DNA of 64,000 nucleotides from Leeuwenhoekiella nanhaiensis (GCF_002744755.1 NZ_KZ319287.1:186001-250000); one strand, 5' to 3'. Positions 25,670-35,192 are shown, numbered from the stretch's first letter. Notes: generated by a model from the letters alone, not told the origin. Translations and numbers: made by a program.

Positions 25670-27136
25670 ATGAAATTTCACAAGCTTTCTCTTCGCCTGC
25701 GCATCTTTTTTGGGATGGTTTTTCTCATTTTGGGAGCCTCTATCCTGATAGGGATTATCAGTGTGTTGCAGTATAGGGAGGAGGCCAAAGATTACCACCG
25801 CGACCGCTTGCTGCGCAAAGAAGATCAGATACGGGCCGAAATTGATTACGTCCTCGACCAGACCACTTATGAGGTAAAGTCTGAAAACATTCCGTTGATT
25901 TTAAAATTCAACTCAGACATCTACCGCATCGCAGACGTTCATGAGTTGCCTATAAATATCTACGATTTAGACGGTAATCTTTTAGTCAAGTCTAAAGAAT
26001 CCTTTACCGAAGATACGCTTGAAACCCGCCTGAACCCGGGAATTCTCGACGGTCTCGCAAATACACCTACCAAACGCTGGGTGGTGCCCTCCGAAATTGA
26101 TGGCGTCAAATACCAGTCTTCCTACACCTACATCAACGACAACCAGTTTAAGCCGTTGGCGATTATGAATCTTCCCTACATTCAGGACGATGATTTCATT
26201 ACCCGCGAGCTTGAGGAGTTTTTGCGTCGCCTGGCGGAAGGCTATTTGTTTATGTTGCTCATCGCAACGGCTTTGTCTTATTTTCTGTCGCGCTACATCA
26301 CGCGTAGTCTTAAGACGATTAGTGATAAAATGATTGAAACCCGGCTTGATAAACGCAACCAGCGCATTGAGATTGAAGATGCCAGCGAAGAGATCAGCAA
26401 TCTGGTCAAGTCGTATAACGGGATGATAGACGAGCTTGAGAACAGTGCCGCAAAGCTGGCCCAGAGCGAGCGGGAGGCCGCCTGGCGTGAGATGGCCAAG
26501 CAGGTGGCGCACGAGATTAAAAATCCGTTGACGCCTATGCGGCTTACCGTACAGAGTTTTCAAATGCGCTTTGACCCGCAGGATCCTGATATTCGCAAGA
26601 AACTCGATGAATACAGCCACACAATTATTCAACAGATAGATACGATGAGCTCTATTGCAGAGGCTTTTTCCAATTTTGCCAAAATGCCGGCGCAGCAAAA
26701 CGAAACCCTAAATGTGGTTTTTGTGACCAAACTGGCGCTTGATATTTTTACCGAGCCCTATCTTACGTTTGCCAGCGATGCCGAAGAAATTACGGCAAAG
26801 TTAGACCGCACCCAACTGATCCGCGTGGTGACTAACCTGGTGAAGAATGCCATCCAGGCGACTGAAGATACCGAAGATCCACACATTCGCGTAGAGATCA
26901 AGAGCGAACCCGACGAAGTGTGTATTTTGGTTTGCGATAACGGGCACGGCATTTCAGAAGAAAATGCAATCAAGGTGTTTGAACCCAAATTCACTACCAA
27001 ATCCAGCGGAATGGGTCTTGGCCTGGCAATGGTTAAAAATATTGTGGAAACCTATAACGGAACCATTACTTTTACTTCTAAGGCAGATCGCGGCACCGTA
27101 TTTAAGGTGACTTTTCCGCGGGTAGAAGAACACTAA
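25670..27136 (+). CDS. Membrane sensor histidine kinase, NtrY-like
   Basis: 488 residues from the ATG at 25670; a TTG 18 bp upstream is a less likely start. Transmembrane helix at about 10-35, a periplasmic or extracytoplasmic sensor to about 185, a second helix at about 187-207, HAMP to about 260, then the H-box QVAHEIKNPLTPMR with the phosphoacceptor His, the N-box LVKNAIQATED, and G-boxes DNGHGIS and GMGLGLAMVK. No response regulator gene is adjacent, so it is an orphan kinase. It starts 29 bp after hemJ and may be cotranscribed. Confidence 0.92.
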   Translation: MKFHKLSLRLRIFFGMVFLILGASILIGIISVLQYREEAKDYHRDRLLRKEDQIRAEIDYVLDQTTYEVKSENIPLILKFNSDIYRIADVHELPINIYDLDGNLLVKSKESFTEDTLETRLNPGILDGLANTPTKRWVVPSEIDGVKYQSSYTYINDNQFKPLAIMNLPYIQDDDFITRELEEFLRRLAEGYLFMLLIATALSYFLSRYITRSLKTISDKMIETRLDKRNQRIEIEDASEEISNLVKSYNGMIDELENSAAKLAQSEREAAWREMAKQVAHEIKNPLTPMRLTVQSFQMRFDPQDPDIRKKLDEYSHTIIQQIDTMSSIAEAFSNFAKMPAQQNETLNVVFVTKLALDIFTEPYLTFASDAEEITAKLDRTQLIRVVTNLVKNAIQATEDTEDPHIRVEIKSEPDEVCILVCDNGHGISEENAIKVFEPKFTTKSSGMGLGLAMVKNIVETYNGTITFTSKADRGTVFKVTFPRVEEH

Positions 27137-27148
27137 AAAACGCATCTT

Positions 27149-27931
27149 ATGAATTTTGAAAACCTCATTTATGAAGTGGATGATCAATTGGCGATCATCA
27201 CCATAAACCGACCTAAAAAATTAAACGCCCTCAATAAAGAAACCATTCAGGAGCTTCACGACGCGTTTGCGGAAGCGGATGCCGACGCAAACATAGGCGT
27301 CATCATTCTTACCGGAAGCGGGGAGAAGGCCTTTGTGGCCGGGGCAGACATCAGCGAGTTCTCCGAATTTGAAGAGGAAGAAGGGGCGATGCTGGCGCGA
27401 AAGGGACAAAAACTCCTTTTTGATTTTATCGAAAACCTGAGCACCCCCGTAATCGCTGCGATCAACGGTTTTGCGCTGGGTGGCGGTCTTGAGCTGGCGA
27501 TGGCATGTCATATACGCATAGCGAGCGACAATGCCCGTATGGGATTGCCCGAAACCTCTCTGGGACTCATTCCCGGTTATGGCGGTACCCAGCGCTTGCC
27601 GCAACTGGTAGGCAAGGGTCGCGCTTTTGAAATGATTATGACCGCGAGTATGATCAATGCAGACCAGGCCCTGCAATACGGCCTCGTCAATCACGTGACC
27701 ACGCAGGAAGAGTTGATGGCACTTGCCGAAAAAGTCGCTTCAAAAATCCTCGATAACTCCGGCGTTGCCATCGCGACCGCGATACAGGCTGTAAATGCCG
27801 GTTTCAAAAACGGGGTAAATGGCTACGAAGCCGAAATTGAAGGTTTTGGCGCCTCATTTGGTACCGAAGATTTTAAAGAAGGTACCAGCGCCTTTTTAGA
27901 AAAGCGCAAAGCGGAATTTCCGGGGAAGTAA
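27149..27931 (+). CDS. Enoyl-CoA hydratase/crotonase family protein
   Basis: 260 residues, the normal length. The oxyanion-hole segments AFVAGADISEF and GFALGGGLELAMACHIRIA and the catalytic Glu residues in GLELA and PETSLGLIPGYGGTQRL are present, so hydratase activity is likely. It would hydrate trans-2-enoyl-CoA in fatty acid or amino acid breakdown. It begins 12 bp after the histidine kinase stop and ends before two hairpins. Confidence 0.93.
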   Translation: MNFENLIYEVDDQLAIITINRPKKLNALNKETIQELHDAFAEADADANIGVIILTGSGEKAFVAGADISEFSEFEEEEGAMLARKGQKLLFDFIENLSTPVIAAINGFALGGGLELAMACHIRIASDNARMGLPETSLGLIPGYGGTQRLPQLVGKGRAFEMIMTASMINADQALQYGLVNHVTTQEELMALAEKVASKILDNSGVAIATAIQAVNAGFKNGVNGYEAEIEGFGASFGTEDFKEGTSAFLEKRKAEFPGK

Positions 27932-27984
27932 AGGCTATGTCAGTCTGTCCCGAAACGTCGGGAGTCGAAGACCTATAATTTAAA

Positions 27985-28006
27985 AAACCGCTATTAAGCG
28001 GTTTTT
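27985..28006 (+). terminator. Terminator after the crotonase gene
   Basis: AAACCGCT, loop ATTA, AGCGGTTTTT. A separate GC-rich hairpin TCCCGA-AACG-TCGGGA lies just upstream at 27948-27963. Confidence 0.75.
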
Positions 28007-28081
28007 GTGTTTAAATTTATATCAGGCTCTGGTAATCAGCATTAAAATTATTGATAACCGTAAATTACATAGGTAAACGGC

Positions 28082-28089
28082 TATATTTG
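28082..28089 (+). promoter_or_regulatory. -7 box for the AT-rich two-gene unit
   Basis: TATATTTG is a perfect TAnnTTTG, 48 bp upstream of the ATG at 28138. No convincing -33 box at standard spacing. Confidence 0.4.
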
Positions 28090-28137
28090 TTTTAATATGA
28101 TTATTTGGCAACAAGCCGAAAAAACAAAACTGATAGT

Positions 28138-28524
28138 ATGAAATTGAAGTTTCAAGAAAATATTGACAAAATAAAAAACTGTCCATCGCAAAACGAAAAA
28201 GGAGAAATGAATTTATTCCGTTGCGTAGAAAGTGAGATTTCGGAAAAATCATTTGTTCCACAAGCGGTATTGTTAAAACCAAAATATCAAGACATGTGTA
28301 TTGCTTGGGGGATATCAGTTTTCAACAGCTTTGATTCGGCTAATCAAATGCTAAAGAACTTGTCGAAAAATAAGAGAAATAACTATTCGAAAATTGCTCG
28401 TGGAATTATAAACGATAGTCACGGAATTAAACATGGTGGAAATAACAAAAAGCATTATACGTTTTTCCCGACAGAAGAGTTTAATATCCTAGAAAATTTC
28501 GAAGTTGTGAACCGAAATGACTAG
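28138..28524 (+). CDS. Small protein of unknown function, first gene of an AT-rich pair
   Basis: 128 residues from the ATG at 28138; an upstream in-frame TTG at 28105 is possible but less likely. I do not recognise the family. The sequence is basic and soluble, with no signal peptide or membrane helix. Distinct parts are FRCVESEISEKSFVPQAVLL, ending with ARGIINDSHGIKHGG and KKHYTFFPTEEFN. It overlaps the next gene by 8 bp (ATGACTAG), so the pair is translationally coupled. Base composition is clearly AT-rich compared with the flanking core genes, suggesting transfer. Confidence 0.75.
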   Translation: MKLKFQENIDKIKNCPSQNEKGEMNLFRCVESEISEKSFVPQAVLLKPKYQDMCIAWGISVFNSFDSANQMLKNLSKNKRNNYSKIARGIINDSHGIKHGGNNKKHYTFFPTEEFNILENFEVVNRND

Positions 28525-29854
28525 CCAAAACAAAAATATAGATTTCGACCTAAGCCAATTTCAAAGGATTGAAGACATTATTTATTTGGATGAACCAATA
28601 TTAAGTCATCTGATAAAAAATAATAGACACTACCTACTCTATCTTGTTGATACTTTAAAAAATAGCGATATATATTTACTTCTTGAATTAGAGGAGCAAA
28701 TAATTTTTGAATACCTAACAAAACAAACTACATTAAGAGAAGTAATTTTTTCGAATCAAAATTTCATTTATAAAATTGAACAAGATTTTTATGGAAAGAT
28801 TATTGGTGTCAATATTACTCAAAGTAAATTTTTGCCGGAAAATTACCTTCCTACTCAAGACTCTTATTTAAACTACGAGCCAACAGTTCAATCATATTAC
28901 TATGATTTTATCAAAAACTTTGAAACCAAAGCTTATTTACATTTACTTCGTGAACAAGCCTTTTATATCAAGTTAGCACCAACGAATAGTAAATATTCTG
29001 ATACTATTGGATTTAATGAGCTTGTGAGTGAACTTCTAAAGAATATTTCAACTTCATTTAAAAGCTTCTTGAAAGCTGATTTTTTCGAGTCCTTTAAGGA
29101 AATAATAACTGATGAAAGAAAACTAAATGCGTCATTCAAAAAACTTGCGCCTGATTTGGATTATAGAATGGTAGATTTAGATTTCGGAAGTTTTGAAATT
29201 GGACTTGCAGTTGACAAATTAATGAAGCAATCAATTGAGAATAAGGAAATAAGAGATTGGGCAATTGATGTTGGTTACAAATATCAAAATATAGTTTTAG
29301 ATGAAGATTATGATGAAGAAAATGTATCAAGAATAATTTCAAGTTACAGTCCTGAAGATAGAAAGAAAATATTTGAACCGATTTTCAAAATCACAGAGAA
29401 CTCTAATTTTGATTTCAAAATTAAGGATTCAAAAAGTAAAGAGTATTCTAAAATACTAATCAAGGATAAGGCAAAAATTGAGAGAATTTTACCGAGTAAA
29501 TTAGAAGTTGTGGAAGATGAAAAATCGAAGGAATTTGAGATTATTCAAGTCACAACTATAAAAGAGAAAGACAAGATTCGCAAAATAATAAGACTTGACG
29601 AGAATACCCTTTTTGAATCGACTGATACAAAGCAAGTAATTCTTAAGAAAAAAGACTTTGCGAAGTTTGATTATGACTTGGAATATGACGTAGAAATTCC
29701 ATTAGACATTTCGACTGAAAAAGGACAAGTAATATTTGAAACTGAATATGATGGAATCGAATTTAAAAAAGTATTGGACACAGGAAAATTCGATGACGGG
29801 ATCAGACAAATAATTGCTTCGATTTACGAATACATATTAAATAAATTGGAATAA
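28517..29854 (+). CDS. Unknown protein, possibly DUF6575-like at the N-terminus
   Basis: 445 residues, acidic, soluble, no signal peptide. The first 80 residues (YLDEPILSHLI, YLLYLVD, YLLLELEE, TTLREVIF) resemble from memory the DUF6575 layout of a short beta-rich domain, but I hold this loosely. The middle is helical (170-300) and the rest is charged, with repeated DEK-rich strands such as KLEVVEDEK. No catalytic motif stands out. Coupled to the small gene upstream, low GC, and isolated between core genes, so it may be a two-gene accessory system such as defence or addiction; this is a guess. Confidence 0.75.
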   Translation: MTSQNKNIDFDLSQFQRIEDIIYLDEPILSHLIKNNRHYLLYLVDTLKNSDIYLLLELEEQIIFEYLTKQTTLREVIFSNQNFIYKIEQDFYGKIIGVNITQSKFLPENYLPTQDSYLNYEPTVQSYYYDFIKNFETKAYLHLLREQAFYIKLAPTNSKYSDTIGFNELVSELLKNISTSFKSFLKADFFESFKEIITDERKLNASFKKLAPDLDYRMVDLDFGSFEIGLAVDKLMKQSIENKEIRDWAIDVGYKYQNIVLDEDYDEENVSRIISSYSPEDRKKIFEPIFKITENSNFDFKIKDSKSKEYSKILIKDKAKIERILPSKLEVVEDEKSKEFEIIQVTTIKEKDKIRKIIRLDENTLFESTDTKQVILKKKDFAKFDYDLEYDVEIPLDISTEKGQVIFETEYDGIEFKKVLDTGKFDDGIRQIIASIYEYILNKLE

Positions 29855-29990
29855 AAGCCAGTTGCAATTAATGGCTATTAGTAATTGCTTTTTCCCGCCT
29901 AATTCTTAAAATTCTCGCGTCCCGAGGCTTCGAGATTCAATATAACGACATTAACTTAATGGAGGATTAATTGCCTGTATCAACCAATCA

Positions 29991-31010
29991 ATGAAATTTG
30001 AAATAATCGATAAAAAATCTGGGCAGTTTCTGTTAAGTTCTGATATTGATAAAAATACACTTAAGAAATTAAGCAAACATTCAAATCTAAATAGCATCCA
30101 ATTTAGTGAGCCTGTGACTGATGTGAATGTCTGGATTAATTTTAGAGATTTACTATTTTCTAAAAATCCAGATCTAGAATTATATATTTATTCAAATCAT
30201 AACAAACCCTGGGATTTATCTTTTTTAGAGTTATTTCCCAATCTTAAGACTTTTGGAGTTGGTGGTTATATGGACTGCCTGAATATCGATTCTATAGGAA
30301 GTTTGGGAGCCCTTAAATCACTTTCTATTAACTCTTACAAGTTTGAAAATTTTGATTTTTTAAACAAGGTTAATCCAAATCTTATTTCACTGATTTTAGG
30401 ATCTACAAAAACAAAAAAAATTGATATATCCAGTATATCAAGATTTCAAAATCTGGAAAATTTATCTGTTTGGGGACACAAGCGGGGGATTGATCAGGTT
30501 TCAAAATTATCTGCTTTAAAAAAACTTCATCTTTCTGTTAATCTTGAAAATCTGGATTTCATTTCACAGTTGGATAAATTGAAATCTGTAAAACTTAGTT
30601 TTTCTCAGATTAAAAATCTTGGCGCTTTAACTCAACTAAAATCGCTTACACACCTCGATATTTTACAGGTGAGAAGGCTAGTAAGCCTTGAATTTATTTC
30701 AGGACTAAAAAATCTTAAAAATCTCATATTGACCAATTTGCCAAATGTTGAAACATTTCCTGAATTGAGCTACAATAATCAATTAGAACTAATTGATATT
30801 GAAAATTTGAAAGGATTAAAACACCTTGAAAGTTTGGAATTTGCAGAAAGTCTTAAGGAATTTAGTTTTGTCAATTGTAGTCATCTACAGCCTGAAGATT
30901 TCCTTCCTGTTTTAAGAAATAAGAATATTCAAAATGTAAACGTGGGATTTGGAAGTGACAAAAAGAATAACAAGTTCGAGGATCTTAAATTAATTTATGG
31001 ATTTAAATAG
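29991..31010 (+). CDS. Leucine-rich-repeat protein, cytoplasmic
   Basis: 339 residues without signal peptide or sorting domain. From about residue 70 on there are nine or ten repeats of about 22 residues of the type L-x-x-L-x-L (for example LGALKSLSI, FQNLENLSVW, LSALKKLHL, LDKLKSVKL, LKSLTHLDI, LKNLKNLIL), as in SDS22-like LRRs. LRRs bind proteins. AT-rich like the two genes before it. A 136-bp gap separates it from them, so it may be independent. Confidence 0.82.
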   Translation: MKFEIIDKKSGQFLLSSDIDKNTLKKLSKHSNLNSIQFSEPVTDVNVWINFRDLLFSKNPDLELYIYSNHNKPWDLSFLELFPNLKTFGVGGYMDCLNIDSIGSLGALKSLSINSYKFENFDFLNKVNPNLISLILGSTKTKKIDISSISRFQNLENLSVWGHKRGIDQVSKLSALKKLHLSVNLENLDFISQLDKLKSVKLSFSQIKNLGALTQLKSLTHLDILQVRRLVSLEFISGLKNLKNLILTNLPNVETFPELSYNNQLELIDIENLKGLKHLESLEFAESLKEFSFVNCSHLQPEDFLPVLRNKNIQNVNVGFGSDKKNNKFEDLKLIYGFK

Positions 31011-31114
31011 ATCGATCTAGGTGGTATAACTTTGGTTTAAAGCAAGATCTGTTTTTGCAATGTGAAATAAGATAAAAGAAAACATTTCGCCAAAACAAAA
31101 TAGGAAATATTCCA

Positions 31115-31122
31115 TATATTTG
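31115..31122 (+). promoter_or_regulatory. -7 box for the radical SAM gene
   Basis: TATATTTG, a perfect TAnnTTTG match, 16 bp before the ATG at 31139. Confidence 0.45.
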
Positions 31123-31138
31123 TAATAAATCCAATTAT

Positions 31139-32215
31139 ATGCAGGCCGAAGGAGAACATTTAAAGGGGCGTGGGGCGCAAAAAAATATTGCCAACAAGTT
31201 TGATAAGCATCAGCACGAAATCCGTGCCGATTTCCTCAATTACTGCGCGCACGAAGGCGACGAGCCCCAAAATCTCAAGACGCTGTTTATAGATACCTTC
31301 CCCAAAAGCATTGTCAACAAAGTAGAAAGCCCCGATGTGGGGATGGGTTTTTCGCTCAATCCCTATCAGGGTTGTGAGCATGGCTGCGTGTATTGCTATG
31401 CCCGCAATTCCCACGAATACTGGGGTTATGACGCAGGGCTCGATTTTGAAAGCCGCATTCTGGTAAAACGCAATGCGGTACAGCTGCTCGAAGCCTATTT
31501 TATGCGAAAAAGCTACAAAGCTGCGCCCATCGTGCTTTCGGGAAATACAGACTGCTACCAGCCCGCCGAAAAGGAGTTCCAAATCACCCGTCGCCTGCTC
31601 GAGACGTTTTATAAATACCGCCATCCCGTGGGTATCATCACCAAAAACGCGCTTATACAGCGCGATCTTGATATCATCAGGGAGTTGGCCAAATGCAATT
31701 TGATTCAGGTGAATATGTCTATCACCTCGCTTGAAGAAAAGACCCGTCGCCTGCTCGAGCCGCGCACCGCCAGCATTAAAAAGCGTCTGGAGACGGTTAA
31801 AAAACTTTCGGAAGCCGGCGTGCCGGTTAATGTGATGACGGCACCCATCATACCGGGCATTAACAGTCACGAGGTATTGCCGCTTATCAAAGCCGCTGCA
31901 GATCACGGCGCCCGCTCGGTAGGCTATACCGTTGTGCGGCTTAATGGTGCCATTGCGGGGATTTTTGAAGACTGGCTGAAGACCGCAATGCCCGATAGGG
32001 CAGATAAGGTGCTCAACCAGATTGCCGCTTGCCACGAGGGCAATCTCAACGATTCGCAGTTTGGCCGCAGAATGCGCGGCAGCGGTGAGTTTGCCACCCA
32101 AATAAAAGCTCAGGTAGAACTGGGCCGCAAAAAGTATTTAAAGGGCCGCGGTATCGATCCGCTGGACTGCAGCCTGTTTGAAAAATATCGGCCAGGGCAG
32201 TTGTCGCTGTTTTAG
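31139..32215 (+). CDS. PA0069-family radical SAM protein
   Basis: 358 residues. The cluster motif CEHGCVYCYAR near residue 78 has the CxxxCxxC spacing that binds the [4Fe-4S] cluster. The sequence is similar to the spore-photoproduct-lyase-like PA0069/Rv2578c group, whose biological reaction is not known to me. The C-terminal half is complete and ends FEKYRPGQLSLF. Sits alone, with its own -7 box, 39 bp before the next gene on the same strand. Confidence 0.88.
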   Translation: MQAEGEHLKGRGAQKNIANKFDKHQHEIRADFLNYCAHEGDEPQNLKTLFIDTFPKSIVNKVESPDVGMGFSLNPYQGCEHGCVYCYARNSHEYWGYDAGLDFESRILVKRNAVQLLEAYFMRKSYKAAPIVLSGNTDCYQPAEKEFQITRRLLETFYKYRHPVGIITKNALIQRDLDIIRELAKCNLIQVNMSITSLEEKTRRLLEPRTASIKKRLETVKKLSEAGVPVNVMTAPIIPGINSHEVLPLIKAAADHGARSVGYTVVRLNGAIAGIFEDWLKTAMPDRADKVLNQIAACHEGNLNDSQFGRRMRGSGEFATQIKAQVELGRKKYLKGRGIDPLDCSLFEKYRPGQLSLF

Positions 32216-32254
32216 CGGGTTTGTTGGCACAGTTTCTGCATTTTTAGAGGTGCT

Positions 32255-33388
32255 ATGAGAAACTACCCGATTGCCTTATTGATGTTGCTTGCCGTGCTGC
32301 TCACCAGCGGTTGCAGCAAACTCACCCGTGTCACAGACGTGATCACTCAACCCACAGCCCGTGAGGTGTATGCGCGTAATTTTGATAACGATTCGCTGCC
32401 CTATCTCAACTGGAACCGGGCTTTTAGCAGGGCCTTGCAAGACAGTCTTGCGGTTGATCTGCCTTACGCCGAACAGGGAATTTTCAATACCCAAAGTCTG
32501 CCCGTTTACGCGTATAATCTCGAACTGGAGCTGGGTCGTAACTATCATTTTGAAGTGCTTACCGACACGCTAAATCCATTGGTTTTTATAGATCTCTACG
32601 AAAAAACTTCAGACAGCATTTCACCCTTTAAATTACTGGAACAAGCCGATTATGAAAGCAAATCTTTAAGCTTTTCGCCTAAAAAAGCCGGAAACTACAA
32701 ACTGGTACTGCAACCACAGCTGGGAGCAAAGGGCGAATTTTCGATGCGGTTTAGCAGCAGTCCGGCCTATGCTTTTCCGGTGTCGGGCTTGTCGTCAAAA
32801 GCGGTACAAAGCTTTTGGGGAGCGGCCCGAGATGGCGGCAGGCGCAGTCACGAAGGCGTAGATATTTTTGCAGACCGCGGTACACCCGTGCTGGCCGGTG
32901 TAGACGGTTATGTAAGCAGTACCGGGAACCGCGGCCTGGGCGGTAAGCAGGTTTGGCTGCGCGATGGTCTGTTTGGAAGCAGTTTGTATTATGCGCACCT
33001 GGACAGTATTATTGCCAGAACGGGACAACGCGTAAAAATCGGTGATACGCTGGGTCTGGTAGGCAACAGCGGTAACGCGCGCACCACGCCCCCGCACCTG
33101 CATTTTGGAATTTACCGAAGGGGAAGCGGCGCGATCAACCCGTTTCCGTTTATTCAGGAAGCTCAGCTTCCCGAGGCTTCAAGTGATTCAGAAACACCCG
33201 TTCAGGTTGTTGTGAAAGCATCAAAAGCCAATTTACGATTGGGACCTTCGGCTAAAGCCGAAAAGGCAACCACACTAAGCAGACGTGATACCCTCACGGT
33301 TCAGGGGCGCACCACCGACTGGCTACATATCAAAACTTCCGAAAACCAACATGCTTTTATACATGAGAGTCTGGTGAAAAATCAATAG
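32255..33388 (+). CDS. M23 peptidase lipoprotein with C-terminal SH3 domain
   Basis: 377 residues. A lipobox LLTSGC marks Cys20. The LytM domain at about 190-310 has zinc ligands HEGVD and PHLHFG and the expected central RGLGGKQVWLRDG strand. The last 65 residues (ASKANLRLGPSAKAEKATTLSRR onward) look like a bacterial SH3 domain that would bind peptidoglycan. It probably cuts cell-wall cross-links at the outer-membrane-facing side of the periplasm. The N-terminal 180 residues contain a beta domain of unknown role. Confidence 0.88.
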   Translation: MRNYPIALLMLLAVLLTSGCSKLTRVTDVITQPTAREVYARNFDNDSLPYLNWNRAFSRALQDSLAVDLPYAEQGIFNTQSLPVYAYNLELELGRNYHFEVLTDTLNPLVFIDLYEKTSDSISPFKLLEQADYESKSLSFSPKKAGNYKLVLQPQLGAKGEFSMRFSSSPAYAFPVSGLSSKAVQSFWGAARDGGRRSHEGVDIFADRGTPVLAGVDGYVSSTGNRGLGGKQVWLRDGLFGSSLYYAHLDSIIARTGQRVKIGDTLGLVGNSGNARTTPPHLHFGIYRRGSGAINPFPFIQEAQLPEASSDSETPVQVVVKASKANLRLGPSAKAEKATTLSRRDTLTVQGRTTDWLHIKTSENQHAFIHESLVKNQ

Positions 33389-33539
33389 TGTTTTAAATAC
33401 TTCTTATATGCAAGAGGTTACCTGTAGGTACTATGATTATCAATAAATTTTTAAATCAAGGGGTAAATTTTCTTCTTTAGTGATCTTTTTCTTCAGCATA
33501 GCAAGAAGTCCCCGTTAAAAATTTTTGAAGCCTTGGAGA

Positions 33540-33645
33540 AAATTTAGGGGACTTGTTGCGGTTTTGCCTGATAAGGCAAAAATGCCTAAGAAAAAGTGTC
33601 TTTTCTTTTGTTACTTTTCTTTGGACAAGCAAAGAAAAGTAAAGG
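33540..33645. repeat. Intergenic hairpins in a 392-bp gap
   Basis: The gap 33389-33780 holds no gene. Two perfect inverted repeats occur: TTTTGCC-N6-GGCAAAA at 33562-33581 and a 12-bp TTACTTTTCTTT-N8-AAAGAAAAGTAA at 33611-33642. The second has no T-tract arrangement typical of a terminator. The block resembles a dispersed Flavobacteriaceae intergenic sequence as I recall it, but copy number cannot be shown here. Confidence 0.6.
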
Positions 33646-33780
33646 ACTAATTTTAGAAACTATATTTTACTTGGCACAACTGGTTACAGTGAATATAGTT
33701 TACCGTGTAATTAACAGTTTTTTGGGTGCTATGGCCTTAAAAGCTTGGTATTTTTAGGTGTTAAACAAAACACGCAAACG

Positions 33781-35145
33781 ATGTCGATATTCGGAAAAGT
33801 AAAAAATACCATTGGCCTTCTAAAATCTATTGATTTAGATGCTTTGGCCAAACTCTCTCAAAAAGTAGATTTATCTCAGGTGATGAGCGCAGTGGGCAAT
33901 CTAGACGATCGCCAGCTGAAAGGTCTGATGAAAATGTTGAATTCACAGGCTAAAAAAGGTCAGCATAAACTTCCGCCCATAGACGGGGATTTTTACAATT
34001 TGGCGCAAAAGTTAAGTCCGGAAGAGCGCGAGCTGCAGATGAAGATGCGCAATTTTATGGAAGATGAGGTAAAACCCATCGCAAACCGATATTGGAACCG
34101 AGCCGAATTTCCTCACGAAATCATACCCAAATTTGCCGAACTCAATATGGCAGGTATCGCCTACAAAGGCTACGGCTGTCCCAATCAGAGTTTCCTGATG
34201 GAAGGCATTCTGGCGATGGAGCTCGCCCGTGTAGATGTGTCTATCTCTACTTTTTTTGGCGTACACAGCGGCTTGGCCATGGGTTCGATTTACCTCTGCG
34301 GAAGCGAGGAGCAAAAAGAATATTGGTTGCCCAAAATGCAGAAATTTGAGAAAATAGGCGCTTTTGGTCTTACCGAACCCGAAGTAGGATCTGGAGCCGC
34401 AGGCGGACTGGGAACAACCTGTAAAAAAGACGGTGATGCCTGGGTACTTAACGGTCAGAAAAAATGGATTGGTAACGCGACCTTTTCAGATATAACCATC
34501 ATCTGGGCGCGTGATTTGGATAGCGGTCAGGTAAAGGGCTTTATTGTGCGTAAAGAAAATCCCGGCTTTAAAGCCGAGAAAATGGAAGATAAAATGGCGT
34601 TGCGTACCGTGCAGAACGCCCTGATTACTTTAACTGATTGCCGCGTGCCCGAAAGCGATCGTTTGCAAAATGCAAATTCGTTTAAAGACACTGCAAAAGT
34701 ATTGCAGATGACCCGTGCGAGTGTGGCGTGGCAGGCCGTGGGCTGTGCCCGTGGTGCTTATGAAGCAGCGCTGAAGTACACCAAAAAGCGGGAGCAATTT
34801 GGCCGTCCTATCGCCAGCTTCCAGCTGATCCAAAATCACCTGGTCGAGATGGTTTCCAACCTTACCGCAATGCAAACTTTGTGTTTCCGCCTTAGCGAAA
34901 TGCAGGATGGCGGTTCGCTTACGGACGAGCACGCGTCTTTGGCCAAAGTATTCTGCTCAATGCGTACACGTGATGTGGTGAGCCGTGCCCGGGAGGTAAT
35001 GGGCGGTAACGGTATTTTGCTTGAGTATGATGTGGCGCGTTTTGTGGCAGATGCCGAAGCGATTTACAGCTATGAGGGGACTAAAGAGATCAATTCGCTT
35101 ATTGTAGGACGGGCGATTACAGGTTACAGTGCGTTTGTGAGTTAA
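33781..35145 (+). CDS. Acyl-CoA dehydrogenase, glutaryl-CoA dehydrogenase-like
   Basis: 454 residues from the ATG at 33781; upstream TTG starts would add 12 residues of poor quality. The N-terminal 60 residues are an extra leader-like helix (FGKVKNTIGLLKSIDLDALAKL). Flavin-dependent domains follow. The catalytic Glu is expected in the SYEGTKEINSLIVGRAITGYSAF segment, which is close to that of glutaryl-CoA dehydrogenase (TYEGTHDIHALILGRAITG). It may decarboxylate glutaryl-CoA in lysine and tryptophan breakdown or act on a related acyl-CoA. Confidence 0.85.
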   Translation: MSIFGKVKNTIGLLKSIDLDALAKLSQKVDLSQVMSAVGNLDDRQLKGLMKMLNSQAKKGQHKLPPIDGDFYNLAQKLSPEERELQMKMRNFMEDEVKPIANRYWNRAEFPHEIIPKFAELNMAGIAYKGYGCPNQSFLMEGILAMELARVDVSISTFFGVHSGLAMGSIYLCGSEEQKEYWLPKMQKFEKIGAFGLTEPEVGSGAAGGLGTTCKKDGDAWVLNGQKKWIGNATFSDITIIWARDLDSGQVKGFIVRKENPGFKAEKMEDKMALRTVQNALITLTDCRVPESDRLQNANSFKDTAKVLQMTRASVAWQAVGCARGAYEAALKYTKKREQFGRPIASFQLIQNHLVEMVSNLTAMQTLCFRLSEMQDGGSLTDEHASLAKVFCSMRTRDVVSRAREVMGGNGILLEYDVARFVADAEAIYSYEGTKEINSLIVGRAITGYSAFVS

Positions 35146-35192
35146 TTGCTCAGGATTGAGTAAATTGGCGCTTCAAAATAAACCTACAACCT

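Noticed and set aside
25982-26698. Long minus-strand frame (238 codons)
   Set aside because: Antisense to the histidine kinase gene; the kinase has all its motifs in the other frame.
27948-29937. Possible attachment-site pair around the AT-rich island
   Set aside because: The two GTCCCGA-containing stretches match over only a few bases and no integrase is nearby.
31160-32101. Long open frame on the minus strand (313 codons)
   Set aside because: It lies entirely antisense to the radical SAM gene, which has a clear family match; the antisense translation shows no family motif.
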